Positions 1 through 12,109 of a stretch of DNA of 64,000 nucleotides are shown here, one piece after another. Position 1 is the first letter of the stretch, and each line of letters starts with the position of its first letter. The stretch is from Artemia franciscana (taxonomy: Eukaryota; Arthropoda; Branchiopoda; Anostraca; Artemiidae). Where the stretch lies: NCBI RefSeq assembly GCF_032884065.1, contig NC_088880.1:23227696-23291695 (forward strand). Reading direction: 5' to 3'. The position numbers and the translations under genes are program-made. The notes under the pieces are model-generated. The model saw nothing but the letters and a program-made list of their open reading frames with translations. It had not been told where the DNA came from and did not search any database.

Positions 1-149
1 TAATCTTGATATTTTACGGGGAGGAGCCAGTCCTAATAGTCGAAGATGAAGATGTTTATTTACTCTGACTATCCCAGGCAACGAATTTATTCAGCTGAGA
101 GTGAGGAACGATATTGGGACTTAAAACGAAAGGAGTCGTTCTTTTAAAA

Positions 150-1115
150 TTCGGACGTAAAGAGCGAGGGATGAGGAAGGGGCAGTTCACCATATATACG
201 GTATACTATCTGTTCGTTTTAATTTTTAACGTTGCTCCTTACTTTCAGCCGAAAAAAAACTTGTTATTTTTATATAAGTTACGACCATTTTTAAATCATG
301 CCAAAATTTCCCCCCTTCCGTATAAAATTCTACCTAGAGAATTCCCCACAGAAATTTTCCTCCCCATGAAAAATTCTACCCGTGGAAAATCTCTGTGTAG
401 AAAATTACCCCCTGAAAAATTTTCGTTCATTTCCCAATAGTAAAAACTATATCCAAGTGATTGGGAATTTGCATAGCCTAGAGCACATTCACAAGAAGCT
501 ATGGGGAGTCATGTCATCCCCAGGAGGCATAATTATTAGTCCTTTCAAATATGTTAAGCCAAATGGCTTAATCTCAAAATTTAGCTCGGATGTCAGTGGG
601 GGAAAGTGAACGTGTGAGTAGGACTAGCTGCCCTCCAATCTCATCGGCAACTTAAAAAGAATACTATAACTTGTAATTTCCGTTCGAATGATCACTCTCC
701 CGACGTTCTAGGACAATAGGTTCGAAACGATACGGTCATTCCTGAGGAAAAAGATCACATATCCGTGATATTTCTTCTGACAAAAAATAAAATTCCACAT
801 TTTTGCAGATAAGAGCTTGATCCTCTACACTTGGCCTCTTTGATATGTTGAATCATATGGTGTCATTTTTGTTAAGATTGGTTGTCTTTCTTGGGGTGTT
901 GACTGCTTTTATCGAAAATTACGCGAAGTCTCTCAGGCTCTTGGATTTTGATGGATAACATGAAACGCAACGAATTGTATATGTATGAAATCATCATAAA
1001 AAGTTAAGTCTTTTGATGTATTTTTTCTTCTCAAAATGTCATTTATTGGAGTTTCGATTACTAATGACCGAATTGCTGCTTACTAACAGTTTGTTACCAC
1101 AAATCCTTTGATATA
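150..1115 (-). repeat. R-family dispersed repeat, diverged minus copy
   Basis: Read on the minus strand this matches the repeat seen well preserved at 31445-33005 and 41280-43220. It has the end module near 1085-1110 (GTTACCAC-like), the interior about 'lysine-poor' AT text with the CTGAATCATA-type segment near 850, and half of the terminal hairpin near 150-230 (AGCGAGGGATGAGG and the CGTTTTAA arm). It is much more diverged than other copies. The small ORFs across it are not conserved between copies, so I read it as non-coding. The first 150 bases of the window hold nothing I recognise. Confidence 0.6.
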
Positions 1116-1249
1116 CTGCATCTTTACAGTTCTCTTTACTAAAAACTTGAACAACCAGTGTTTTTCAGTAAAAGGCGTTAAAACCTTGTTGTCAATCTTG
1201 TGTTGAACTGCGGAAATGTAAAGTATGCCCTTTGGATTTGTTACATATC

Positions 1250-2640
1250 CTGCAGTATTATCAAACTGTTTGTGGTGACGAACTGTTGTAAGGAGCGGCT
1301 CAATAGTAACCGAAACTCTAAAAACTTTGTTCATGTTGTGAACTAGTTATGAACTTTTTCCATTGTTTTCATATAGCATTGACTATTGGGAGGTATACTG
1401 ACGTTTTCAGTGGGGATTTTTCTGGTGGTAGGGGGGTCGGGGGAGGGGTTATGCGAGAGGATCTTTCCATGGAGGAATTTATCATGGGGGAAGAGAATGT
1501 CCATGAAGGGGCGCCAGATTCTCTAGCGTTGCTTAAAAAAAACATGTGAAATTAAATAAAAAAAGTTTTTCAACTGAAAATAAGGAACAACATTAAAACG
1601 AAAAGAAATTATTACGTATATGAGCGGGGCTCGTCCCCTGCTCAATACCTCGCTCTTTACGCTATAGTATTTTTGTAATTTCAAACGAGCTATTTATTCT
1701 AATTAAACGGCCTTTGTGATTCAGGGGTCATTCTCAAAGAATTGGATTAAAATTCGAACTTTAGTGTAAAGAGCGAGGTATTGACGAGGGGGCGAACTCT
1801 CTCATATACGTAACAAAAATATACGAATGAAGAAGTTCGTTATGTAAGTTAATTTGTAAGTTACGTATATTTATTACCAACAAAACGTTCGTAAATAAAA
1901 TTAAAAGTGCTAGTGGCCTTTATAAGTGACCACAAAAACTGGAGGGCAACTAGGCCCCCTCCTCCGCCCCTTTTTCTGAAAATCGCCCAATCAAAACTTC
2001 GAGACAACCCTTTAGCTAAAAAAAAGTAACACCAATATGCAAATTCCGTTTTAATTTTTCATTAATTCAAAAACGTTCAGAAATTGAATTAAAAAAACAA
2101 GTTTTTTCAAGGGAAAGTAAGAAGCAACATTAAAACTTAGAGCGAACAGAAATTGTTACGTATATGAGCGGGTTCGTCCCCTCCTCAATATCTCGCTCTT
2201 TACGCTGAAGTATTTTTAGTAATTTCAGAAGAGCTATTTATTCTAACTAAATGTCCCTCGTGATTCAGGGGTCATTCTTAAAGAATTGGAACAAAATTCA
2301 AAATTTAGCGTAAAGAGCTAGGTATTGAGAGCGAGAAAATTGGAGGGCAACTTGGCCCCTTCCCCCGCCCCCTTTTTCTCAAAATCACCCAATCGAAACT
2401 TTGAGAACGTCATTTAGCCAAAAAAAGTAAAATTAATTTACAAATTTCATTTTAATTATTCATTTACTGAGAACCAAAATCAAAACCTGCATTAATTCGA
2501 AAACGTACAGAAATTAAATAAAAAAGCAGTTTTTTTTAGCTGAAAGTAAGGAGTGACATTCAAACTTAAAACGACGATAAATTATTCCGTATATTAAAGG
2601 GGCTGTCCCTCCTCACAATCCGCTCATAACTTGCCCTTCC
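1250..2640 (+). repeat. R-family dispersed repeat, plus copy
   Basis: It starts with the end motif (GACGAACTG, then AAGGAGCGGCTCAATAGTAACC). It then jumps by an internal deletion near 1340 to the segment normally preceding the ATATAGTAATGG motif, and carries two successive 'variant-2' hairpins (CTCGCTCTTTACGCT paired with AGTGTAAAGAGCGAGG) at about 1610-1805 and 2155-2320. The second hairpin looks like a duplication of the 3' half. No ORF is conserved with other copies. Confidence 0.75.
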
Positions 2641-3107
2641 AAGCTTATTGCCTTTCTTGACAGGCGAATGGCGAATAGTGTTTGTTTTCTTTTCTTAATA
2701 AATGCACATCTCATATTTCATGTATCAATACTGACTGCTACTTAAACATAACCTTTTCGATTCATGTATCTTTCGGTTTTATTGAGGCACTACTCAATTG
2801 CTATTATCTAAAAGCGGGGGCTATCACTATGTTAATCATGTTAGGGCTACAATTCTATCATTGTAAAGCTAATGAAGTCATTAAAGGAAAGGCTCAAGTA
2901 GCCTTCCCAGCTCCGTGTTTGCTTAAATGAAATATTCTAACTTTGCCACAAATAAGTAACTTAGCTAGGATTAAGCTGCATAGTGCCATGGGATTATTTC
3001 CGCATAATATTTGTTGGCTCCTATCATAAAATTAGGCTTCTGGTCTAATGGATTTCACAACGGTAATTGAAGAATAATTTTCATAATTTGCATTGTGAAA
3101 CGCTCCG
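2641..3107. other. Unassigned AT-rich sequence
   Basis: There is no recognisable gene, repeat or RNA here. An 82-codon open frame on the plus strand has no familiar motif and atypical composition; I do not support it as a gene. Confidence 0.5.
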
Positions 3108-3532
3108 AGTTTGGATGCTTGTTAATTATATAGAACACACTCAAGAATTACTCTTTGTAACATATCAGAAAACCGGTTTTATAGCCACAAAAACAAGTGA
3201 TGGGTGACAGAATGCATTGGACTTATACAATCTGGACTATATGTTTGCACATTAGGAGAGGGGTAAAGTACTTGGATAGTGTGAAGTTAAAAAACAATTC
3301 TTACTTCCTAATATGCGGAACAATTGTTGCTAACACATTTTGCATGCAGACCCGCTATACTTCCCCCTCCTCCCTTCCCTAATGTAAAAATGCATAGCTC
3401 AAATTATATAAGTCCAATGCATTCTGTCACCCATCACTTGTCTTTGTGGCTATAAAACCGGTGTTCATAGATGTTACATAGTGTAGTTCTTGAGTGTGTT
3501 CCATATAATTAACAAGTATCCAAATTTACATT
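3108..3532. repeat. Fold-back element with ~130-nt inverted arms
   Basis: The left arm (about 3112-3238) and right arm (about 3397-3530) are near-perfect reverse complements; for example, ATGGGTGACAGAATGCATTG at about 3200 has its complement at about 3417-3436, and both arms contain ACCGGTTTTATAGCCACAAA or its complement. The ~160-nt spacer is itself partly inverted (ATTAGGAGAGGGGTAAAGTA against an opposite-strand relative near 3360). No transposase is present. It is likely a non-autonomous fold-back or MITE-like element. A (TA)n tract begins about 15 nt beyond the right arm. Confidence 0.8.
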
Positions 3533-3544
3533 GTTTATCAGTGT

Positions 3545-3545
3545 A

Positions 3546-3642
<97 letters not shown>

Positions 3643-3648
3643 TATATC
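3545..3648. repeat. (TA)n microsatellite
   Basis: About 100 nt of nearly pure TA, starting right after the fold-back element, with one C interruption near 3557. Confidence 0.97.
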
Positions 3649-3689
3649 AAATTTGCTATAAACTAAATTTATGAAGAAGATAAGTTCCA

Positions 3690-3962
3690 TAAAGAAACAA
3701 GTTTCGCCGATATGTTTTTAATAATGACGAAAGACAAGCTGAGGCAAAAGAAAAAGTTTTTGTCACACCACCTAAACGATTAAAAGAAACAAAGGTTATG
3801 TGACGGGTCTTTCATAATGACAAAAGACAAGCCGGGGGAAAAGAAGTATCTGTCCTACCATCTGAACAGTTGAAAGAAACAGGTTCGAAGATATGCCTTT
3901 CATAATGACAAAAGACAAACCGAGGCAAAAGTTAAAGATCCAATTAAAGAAACCTAATTTTA
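3690..3962 (+). repeat. Three-copy ~95-nt tandem repeat with coding-like reading
   Basis: Three diverged units contain AATGAC[AG]AAAGACAAGC followed by GAGGCAAAAG and a C-rich CACC/TACC box, then TTAAAAGAAAC or TTGAAAGAAAC. One plus-strand reading gives RQAEAKEKV then PPKRLKET, and a similar peptide recurs in the next unit, so the units may descend from a repeated coding region. The position immediately upstream of the Helitron remnant suggests, but does not prove, that they come from a Helitron ORF. All frames are now broken. Confidence 0.6.
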
Positions 3963-4027
3963 CAAAGGCACTACTTCTAATTTAAGGTCCATTTGAACTT
4001 CAAGACATCAAAAAATGGCTCAAATTG

Positions 4028-5090
<1,063 letters not shown>

Positions 5091-5099
5091 ATCAACAAA

Positions 5100-5645
5100 G
5101 CACCGAGACACAAATGACGACCGGGACACAGGGAGTATAAATGACGACCAGGACATAAGTAAAAAAAAAAAACTAAAAAAACTAAAAAGATGGTAAAAAC
5201 TACAAAAAAACTAAAAACTAATAAAAAAAACTAAAAAATCTAAAAATCTAAATAAACTAAAAAAGAAAAAAAAGAAAAAAGGAAAAAAATAAAGGAGAAA
5301 AACAAAACTAAAAAACGAATGTATATACAGACCGGGACACCGGGATACAAATGACGACCGGGACACAGGGAATATAAATGACGACCGGGACACAGGGACA
5401 CAACTACAATGGGGACGCCGGGGGGCACAGGGGGATATAAATGGCGACCGGGACACCGGGACACAAGGAATATAAATGTCGCCCGGGACACTCAAAGAGA
5501 AATCACAGACTGGAACACCGGGACACAAATGACGACCGGGACACAGGGAATATAAATGACGACCGGGACACAGGGACATAACTACAAAGGGGACGCCGGG
5601 GTGCACAGGGGGATATATAAATGACGATGGCGACTCAGGGAATGG
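5100..5645 (+). repeat. GACCGGGACAC minisatellite inside Helitron
   Basis: There are repeated units of AAATGACGACCGGGACAC followed by AGGGA-type linkers, with variants such as GGGGACGCCGGGG. Two larger blocks, 5335-5500 and 5515-5640, are near copies of each other. Proline- and arginine-rich minus-strand ORFs here are translations of the repeat and not genes. Confidence 0.9.
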
Positions 5646-5646
5646 T

Positions 5647-5840
5647 CGATTAGCAATCACCATCAACAAAGCTCAAGGGCAATCATTAGAATCATGAGGT
5701 ATAGATCTGAATACGGATTGTTTTCCCATGGACCATTATATGTTGCATGTTCAAGAGTCGGTAAACCTGACAATCTATTTATATGCACAGACAATGGGAC
5801 AGCAAAGAATGTTGTATATTCGCAAGTTTTACGTAGTTAA
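5647..5840 (+). pseudogene. Helitron helicase C-terminal fragment
   Basis: The translation begins RLAITINKAQGQSLES and continues, after the breaks, with LYVACSRVGKPDNLF and ends at a TAA (5838-5840). These are the conserved final motifs of the Pif1-like SF1 helicase of Helitrons, where the KAQGQS and Y(V)ACSRV boxes sit near the C-terminus. An in-frame TGA lies at 5695-5697, and one T is missing in the T run near 5721-5724, which shifts the frame. Only about 65 residues survive of a protein usually well over 1,000 residues long, and the upstream neighbour is minisatellite instead of the rest of the helicase. Family assignment is secure from the motifs; subfamily is not assessable. Confidence 0.9.
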
Positions 5841-5841
5841 A

Positions 5842-5844
<3 letters not shown>

Positions 5845-5899
<55 letters not shown>
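5845..5899. repeat. (TA)n microsatellite in Helitron 3' region
   Basis: About 55 nt of pure TA directly after the helicase stop codon, lying between the coding remnant and the right-end hairpins. Confidence 0.97.
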
Positions 5900-5900
<1 letters not shown>

Positions 5901-5989
5901 ACCTATATTCACAGGTGGGACATAGGGACACAACTACAATGGCGCGTAACTAATATGGCGCGTAACGACTTACGCGCGCGGGGGGGCTT

Positions 5990-6058
5990 GGGGGGGGGCG
6001 CGAAGCGCCCCCACCAACTAGGTGTTGGGGTGGCGCGAAGCGCCACCCCAACAGCTAG
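5990..6058 (+). mobile_element. Helitron right terminus: two hairpins plus CTAG
   Basis: Hairpin 1 has the arms GGGGGCGC and GCGCCCCC (5994-6001/6005-6012) around GAA. Hairpin 2 has the arms GGGGTGGCGC and GCGCCACCCC (6027-6036/6040-6049) around GAA, followed 5 nt later by CTAG (6055-6058) and a T. Both stems are perfect. Internal GGCGCGTAAC repeats (5941-5965) precede them. Confidence 0.88.
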
Positions 6059-6076
6059 TATATATATATATATATA
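6059..6076. repeat. Short (TA)n between Helitron and non-LTR element
   Basis: TA repeats begin immediately after the Helitron CTAG and end where the 3' end of the minus-strand non-LTR element begins. Confidence 0.95.
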
Positions 6077-7780
6077 CTGATTTATTTTTGACCGCTACAA
6101 AAAAAAATCTAAGCGGAGTATCAATAAAAGAAACAAAACAAACACTATACAAAACAGAAAGAACTAGAAGCTAAAGCAAACGAGTAAGGCCACTGTGGGC
6201 GGGCAGATACTTATAAGTAGACCGGGATATTTTGCCAGAAAGCTCCGTGAGCTTCGACCCAATATCCGGGAAACTGTAAACAGATATGAGGCTCCTATTC
6301 CTATACCATAGAGGCAGATACAATAGAAAACGGGAAAACCGGAAATAATAAGAACGAATTGAACTGATATCTTTTTCATGAAAAATAGGGTAAATACCAG
6401 AAAGAAACAAAACCGAATGATCTGTAAAAACCGAGTATAATCTAGCAAGAGACTTCCTATTGCATCTACCTCGGTTAGCAACAGTTTTTGACTAACTTAA
6501 TTGGATTTTCTTCTTGCAATCAGCAACAGCGAGAGTCCGTAAGGATTTTAGTGTTTTACTAACATTAATTCCCAGCCTCCGAAATGAAGAAACCAACGGG
6601 ACAGAAAAAGATCCACATATGAGAGGAGTGGTGATATTACTATTAAATGAAAGATATTCACACTTTGAAAGATTAAGAGAAAGTCCAATCGCATGAAATT
6701 TAGATGCTACTGTTGAAACAGACAAAGAGAGCCCTTTTTTTAGTCCTACTGATCAAAAGAATATCATCGGCATAGACAAGATAAGAAATATTTACAGAAT
6801 TAAGGATGAAAGTTGGTGGGATAGAGGAAAGGACAGATGATATACAAAGTTTGAAAATAAAGGGGGAGAGGACAGCACCATGCCGGACCGCACGTCGTAC
6901 TGGAATTTTAGTATCAGAAACCCTCATATCCGTTTTAATCCGCAAAAAGGAGTTTGAATACCAATATCTAAGAAGAAAAATTACCGATATGCTGATACCG
7001 TGACTAAAAAGAGAAAATATAGCTTGGGAATGCGTAACAGTGTCAAAGGCTTTGGAGAGATCCAAAGCATATAAATGTAACTCGAATTCCTATTTAGTAG
7101 CCTCAGTAAGAACATTAGCCAAAACTCGATGAGCCTGCTGGCAACCTACCCCAACGGAAAACCCAATCTGATTTTCACCAAAAATGCCGAAGAATTAACT
7201 GATGGGAGGAGAAGACACTCAAAAATTTTACTTATATTGCAGGAAACCGTTATTGGCCTGTAAGATGCACACTCAGTCGGAATCTTTCCTCTGTTCGGGA
7301 TCGAAGTAACTGTTCCGCACAGAAAACTTTCAGGCACAACCGAGGTGCATAAGCACATTTGAAACAGAAGTTGTAAATATTGGACTAGAGCTGGACAATC
7401 AACATTTAGGTGTTTGGCACTTGTACCATCACAATCAATAAAGCTAGACTTAAGCTTCTTTATAGCTTGTGCCAGCGAAACTAAATTAACTGGGAGGATC
7501 TGGTTCTGGCGGAGTGATATGGGAAGCGCAGAAATAAGAAACCTCATAAAAGTAGCATGAACAAAATGGTTTATAGTGTTGGAAATCTGGTCGTAATATT
7601 TGCACCAGGCAGCAGGACTAATTGGGCTACTTGTTGACGAAGAGTCATCAATTTTATTTGAATTTACCACATTTTTCCAATCGAAATTACTTGACGGGAA
7701 TTTGCAAATTTTAGATTTTGCAGACCGTAAATATTTTTTATACTCTAATTTAGTTTTCTGTTTAAGCTGATTTGTGATTT
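6077..7780 (-). mobile_element. Non-LTR retrotransposon, 5'-truncated, minus strand
   Basis: A minus-strand reverse transcriptase with its 3' end against the (TA)n tract at 6058-6076. The endonuclease and any ORF1 are absent. Coding similarity can be followed from about 7680 down to about 6160 through four broken frames; see the RT entry. Beyond 7690 the sequence becomes an R-family fragment, which marks the truncation. Clade is unassigned; Jockey/CR1-group elements are plausible. Confidence 0.8.
6160..7672 (-). pseudogene. Reverse transcriptase of non-LTR element (broken)
   Basis: RNA-directed DNA polymerase used for target-primed integration. Reading down the minus strand: the N-terminal fingers include SYRPITVSCNISKIFE (about 7260), motif A is ALDLSKAFDTV (about 7060), motif B is VRHGAVLSPFIF, motif C is the catalytic YADDILLIS (about 6770), followed by a thumb with LNLSKCEYLSFNS and a C-terminal Ser/Tyr-rich tail. 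Frames change between about 7146 and 7065, near 6715 and near 6490, and a stop interrupts the segment joining the first two parts. All catalytic boxes are present but split over separate frames, so it is a pseudogene. The tail is hydrophobic in the computed frame and may be misread through further indels. Confidence 0.85.
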
Positions 7781-8025
7781 TCGTTAAGATTCTATGACTT
7801 TTGGGGGATGTTTCCCCCTATTTTCTAAAATGAAGCAAATTTTCTCAGGCTCGTAACTTTTGATGGATAAGACTAAACTTGATGAAACTTTTATATTTGA
7901 AATCAGCATTAAAATACAATTTTTTTATGTAGCTATTTGTATCAAAATTCTGTGTTTTAGAGTTTTGGTTACTATTGAGCCGGATCGCTCCTTGCTACAG
8001 TTCTGTTACCACGAACTGTTTGATG
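7690..8025 (-). repeat. R-family fragment, minus strand
   Basis: It contains the R-family end: ACTATTGAGCCGG, ATCGCTCCTTGCTACAG and GTTACCACGAACTG at 7970-8018, preceded by the CTCAGGCTCGTAACTTTTGA and TTTCCCCCTATTTTCTAAAA boxes. The rest of the repeat is missing. Confidence 0.85.
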
Positions 8026-8029
8026 ATTG

Positions 8030-8475
8030 AACCGACAAAATTATTAAATTTCAAGATATCAAAATTTTCGTGAGTTCTATTACCAAAATAATTTCTTCAG
8101 TCACTTGGTATTTGATATTATCGTTTGACGAATAATTAGAGTTTTATCCTTACCAGAGTTAAAGAAATTCATAACTTTAAAATTGCCTGTAAAAACAACA
8201 GAATCTCTGTGCATAAGCTTTTATACATGTTCTTGTAGTTTTGACATGAATGGAAGGTAATTCATATTTGATAGTTTATTAGAATTATCAACTAAATAAA
8301 AGACTTTGATTTTAATGAATGTCTAATTTAGCCAATGACTTATTGTATTATCAATAAAAGAGATATATTAACTCTAACCGTCTGCAAAGATATGTTTATT
8401 AAAATTTAATTTGTCTTGAATGTATACTTCTAAGAAAGCACACGATCCACGAGATATTTTACAACACCTTTATGA
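8030..8475 (-). pseudogene. Penelope-like element remnant (linker before GIY-YIG)
   Basis: Read on the minus strand, the segment near 8225-8150 translates as VVFTGNFKVMNFFNSGKD. This parallels VVFTNNLKIINLLNSGKD in the better-preserved Penelope element at 59.8-61.0 kb. Upstream pieces such as YLPFMSKLQEHV (near 8250) and VDRACFL (near 8450) also line up in the same order. Numerous stops and frameshifts occur and no RT or endonuclease active site survives. It is a short ancient copy of the region joining RT to endonuclease, sandwiched between an R-family fragment and an A-run. Confidence 0.7.
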
Positions 8476-8480
8476 CCCCT

Positions 8481-8485
<5 letters not shown>

Positions 8486-8514
<29 letters not shown>
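8486..8514. repeat. Poly(A) tract
   Basis: An uninterrupted run of A at the edge of the Penelope remnant; it may be a retroposition tail or simple slippage. Confidence 0.9.
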
Positions 8515-8515
<1 letters not shown>

Positions 8516-9379
8516 AACTACAAACATACAATTAAACAAGCATCCGGGACAGATCTTTTTGGAAAAAATAGTAAATTTAACATTTTTGTTGATAGGGCTT
8601 GATTCTTTTGCCTTCTGAGTTCTCTGATACGCTGAATTATGATGGCATCATTTTTACTAAATAAATAAATGAGAATTAATTAATAAGAAATTAAAATAAA
8701 TAAGGGTATTTTTTCCCATTTCGAAAAATTATAGAAATTTGTTGTGGCTATTAACTTTCGATACTTAACTTTAAAATGAATGGACTGGAATTAATAATTG
8801 CTTATTTAGAATCATCAGGCAAATTAGATTATTTTTTTTTGCCAAATTATCAGGGTTTAGACTAGTTTTACCACTAGTCTTTTTTTTTAAATTAAGTTTG
8901 ATATTGCAAAATGTTTGAAAATTTTACTATTTAGATCGTAATGTATGCTACAACTAACTTTTCGTCACAGGGTCCCATTCAGGGACCAAATATTAGGTGC
9001 AAAGATTTCGTGCAAACAGGGTCTGAATATCAGGAAAATACGAAGTGCAAACGATCTTATTGGTGAAGGATCATCAGCTTAATTACTACTTTTCTCATGT
9101 CAGTTTGTGCAGTGCCATTTTCTCACTCTTTGTTTCTTTCAACCATTTTCCGCTTGCAATACCCTACATTTTGTTTCTTTTTCTCATTTATGCTCTTCAC
9201 TTTTTTTCTTTCTTTCTTTTTGTCTCTGCTTTTACTCTTTATCAATTTCTGTTTGCACTTAGGTCATCTCAGGGTCCCGTGATCGACTGAAAAAGTATGA
9301 GGAAAATAGATTAGTTATTGATGATGTGTTTTCAGATGTTTCGTTTGGTCAGTCGTGATTTAAAGCTGGATTAAAAAAG
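8515..9379. other. Mostly unassigned; small R-family shred
   Basis: 8555-8660 resembles a minus-strand R-family piece (ATACGCTGAATTATGATGGCATCATTTTT). The rest, including a phenylalanine-rich ORF at 9045-9290, is pyrimidine-rich sequence with no supportable coding content. It may include the 5' part of the downstream non-LTR element. Confidence 0.4.
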
Positions 9380-9423
9380 TACCCTAATGATAGTTCATAC
9401 GGTGGACTTGATGATCTTACTAA

Positions 9424-10335
9424 ATGGGATATATGTAATGGAAATTCTTTACTTTTCTGGAACTGCCAAGGATTCCGATCGGCTAAATGTTCTTTGTTGT
9501 GGACAATGGAGTGTCTTAAATCGCAACCATTGTTTGTAGGCCTATGTGAAACGTTTTTGAGTGATGAGAACCTGAATGTAATGGATTTTTCTGTTCCAGG
9601 GTATAGGGTTGAATATAAAGGTCGCTCTTTTATGCAGAGAGGAGGATTAGCTGCTTTAATAAGAAGCAATGTAGATTATGAGGTAAGACATGACTTTTTA
9701 CTCTAGCTTGAAGGTAAACTCGAAACATTGTTTATTGAAATAAGGTCGTCATGGTCAGAAAAGCTACTGTTTGGAATAATATATAAAGTACCATTATTTT
9801 CGAAGAAAGATTTTTTAGATGTATTTGAAAGTCTTCTGTCACAAGTTGCAAAAGAAAATAAAAAGGTAATGTTAATAGGAGATTTCAATATTGATCTATT
9901 AAATCCAGATGATCGTGTTGATTTCCTTAATACAATGTTGTCGTCTTATTTGTACCCTTTAGTAACAGTTCCAACGAGAATAACGCATTCTTCGGCAACT
10001 TTAATAGATAATATATTTGTTAGTGGGCAGTTATTGAATGGTTGTATGGCCGATGTATTTGTTACTAATGGATCAGACCACCTTATGTTGATGAGTAAAA
10101 TTGATAGTTTAAAGCGGAGACCACCAAAAGATGAGATTAAACATCGAGATTTGTCAGAAAATAGTTTGAAAAATTAGGCTGTAAATTTGAAACATGTTGA
10201 TTTTTCGGAAGTTTTCAAATGGAAATGTGTAGAAAAGGCTTATAATTTGTCTATGGATATATTTTTAACTGAGTTTGATAAATTTTGCCCCTTAAAGAAA
10301 GTTAAAAAGGAAAAAATTACCTTCGGAAAGTATGG
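9424..10335 (+). pseudogene. AP-type endonuclease of CR1/L2-like element
   Basis: The metal-dependent APE-fold nuclease nicks target DNA to prime reverse transcription. Recognisable boxes are LLFWNCQGFRSAK at about 9450 (the catalytic Asn region), VGLCETFLSD at about 9537 (catalytic Glu), GIIYKVP at about 9775, LIGDFNIDLLNPD at about 9875 (Asp/Asn pair) and TNGSDHLMLM at about 10065 (the C-terminal SDH box). A TAG at 9704-9706 interrupts an otherwise continuous reading; a second TAG lies at 10175-10177, after which a linker continues to about 10330, where the frame shifts into the RT ORF. Length of about 250-280 residues matches the domain. The nuclease residues look intact but the reading frame is not. 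Confidence 0.88.
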
Positions 10336-11781
10336 ATGACGACCGGTATCCTTGTTTCTGTAAAAATGAAGAATAGACTGTGTAAAGATTATTTGAAAGA
10401 CCCCACGAATGAGAAACTCCTGACTTTCAAAGAGTATAGAAATCGGCTGAATAAAATTAAACGGTACGCTAAAAGAGCTTATTACGGAAAAGAGTTTGAA
10501 CAAATAAATGGAAACATGACGCAGACTTGGATAAAAATCAATGAGTCATTGGGGCATAAAAAGGAAAAGGACCAGATTAAAATGATGAATCCAAAAGAAA
10601 TTGCGGAAAATTTATGCAAGTATTTTTCAGAGGAAGGTTCTAAGCTGTGCCATGAAGCAGTTAAAAGATCAAAAAGTCCACCAGTCCCCAAACTTAAACC
10701 TCGTCATGTTACTTCTGAATTCCTTTTTAGAAACTGTGATGAAAATGAAATAATTATGAGTATGAAATCACAATCCTGTGAAGTAGATGAAGTATCGTTA
10801 AAAGTTGTTAAAGCAACAAAAACAACTGTTATTCCTATTTTGACTCATCTGATTAATTTATCACTTGAAGAGGGAACTCTTCCAGAAAGACTTAAATTAG
10901 CCCGAGTGCTACCCCTTCACAAAGGGAAGTCAACAAATGAACCGAGTAATTAACGACCCATTTCTATTGTACCTTTTTTTCAAAGATTTATGAGAAAGTA
11001 GTCCATAAAAGAATGTATGATTACCTCCAGGAGCAGAATCTTCTATGTGATACCCTATTTGGCTTTCGCAAAGGACTTTCTGCGGACCTTGCAGTTCTTA
11101 AATTGGTTGACTGGGTGAATGATGCATTTGATAAAGGTCTAATACCCGCAGATTTACTTTTAGACATTAAAAAGGCATTTGATACTGTTGACCATGATAA
11201 ATCAATCCAAATTATTGAATCATTTGGTGTATGTAATGTGGCTTTAAAATGGTTTCGTTCGTATCTTATTAATAGAGCTCAAGTTGTACAAAATGCAAAT
11301 GCAACATCAGAGTGCCATCTTTTACCGTGTAGAGTGCCACAAGGTTCAATAATAGGACCACTGCTTTTTCTCATTTATATTGACTATTTAAAATATTATT
11401 TATCTGAAGCTAATATCATAATATTTGCAGATGATGCACTTCTTTTTGTTTCTTGTGAAAATCTACCTTATTTATTTAAAAAAAATGGAAATTGCTCTGA
11501 CTGAACTTATATCGTGGGCTGATTCACAGTATTTAACACTAAATTATGGTAAAACAAATTTTATTTTATTTCCTAGAATCGGATCAGTCCAAACAAACCT
11601 CAATTCAATTGTAAAAAATAATATTATAAATAGAGTAAAAACCTGTAGATATCTTGGATTTACTATTTATGAGAATATTTCGTGGAATGAACATGCTAAA
11701 TTGATTGTTGTCCACGAGACACCGTCAACAAAAAGAGCTTCTTTTTTAATTAGATTTTTTGCACCAGCTATCTGGAATTGA
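10333..11781 (+). pseudogene. Reverse transcriptase of CR1/L2-like element
   Basis: The ORF opens with WMTTGILVSVK at 10333 after a frameshift, reaches VLPLHKGKSTNEPSN, then a TAA at 10951-10953 replaces the residue before RPISIVPFFSK. A one-base change in a T run near 10973-10981 and another in an A run near 11470-11478 shift the frame twice more. Catalytic boxes present are LDIKKAFDTVDHD (motif A, about 11160), CRVPQGSIIGPLLFLIYI (motif B, about 11330) and FADDALLFVS (motif C, about 11425). The thumb reads WADSQYLTLNYGKTNF. After SWNEHAKL the usual thumb-to-tail stretch is missing and the ORF joins the terminal APAIWN box directly, so there is an internal deletion. Confidence 0.9.
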
Positions 11782-12109
11782 ATCCCCTTGGATATCCGGA
11801 ACTCAAATAACTTTATTACCTTAAAGCGAGCAGTGAAGGGTCGTTACAGAAATACTGTTTAGATTTGAATATCGTGCGGTCCTTCTCTTTTCGGTCTTTT
11901 TCTTTTCTTTTCTTTTTATTTTCGTTTCTTTTCTTTCTCTTCGTCACCCCCCTTTTTTCTCTTTTTTTTTCTTTTTTTGATATCCAGTTGATCCGTTGTT
12001 TCTGTTAGTTGATTGTTTAATTCTTTGGTTAAGTTTCTGCCCTAGTCAAGCACTGCTTTCCTGGCAGATTATGTACATGTAATTATGTGTTTTTGTTTAA
12101 ATACATGTG

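Noticed and set aside
5211..5669. Arg/Pro-rich minus-strand ORFs of 152 and 83 codons
   Set aside because: They translate the GACCGGGACAC minisatellite inside the Helitron; periodic residues follow the DNA repeat.
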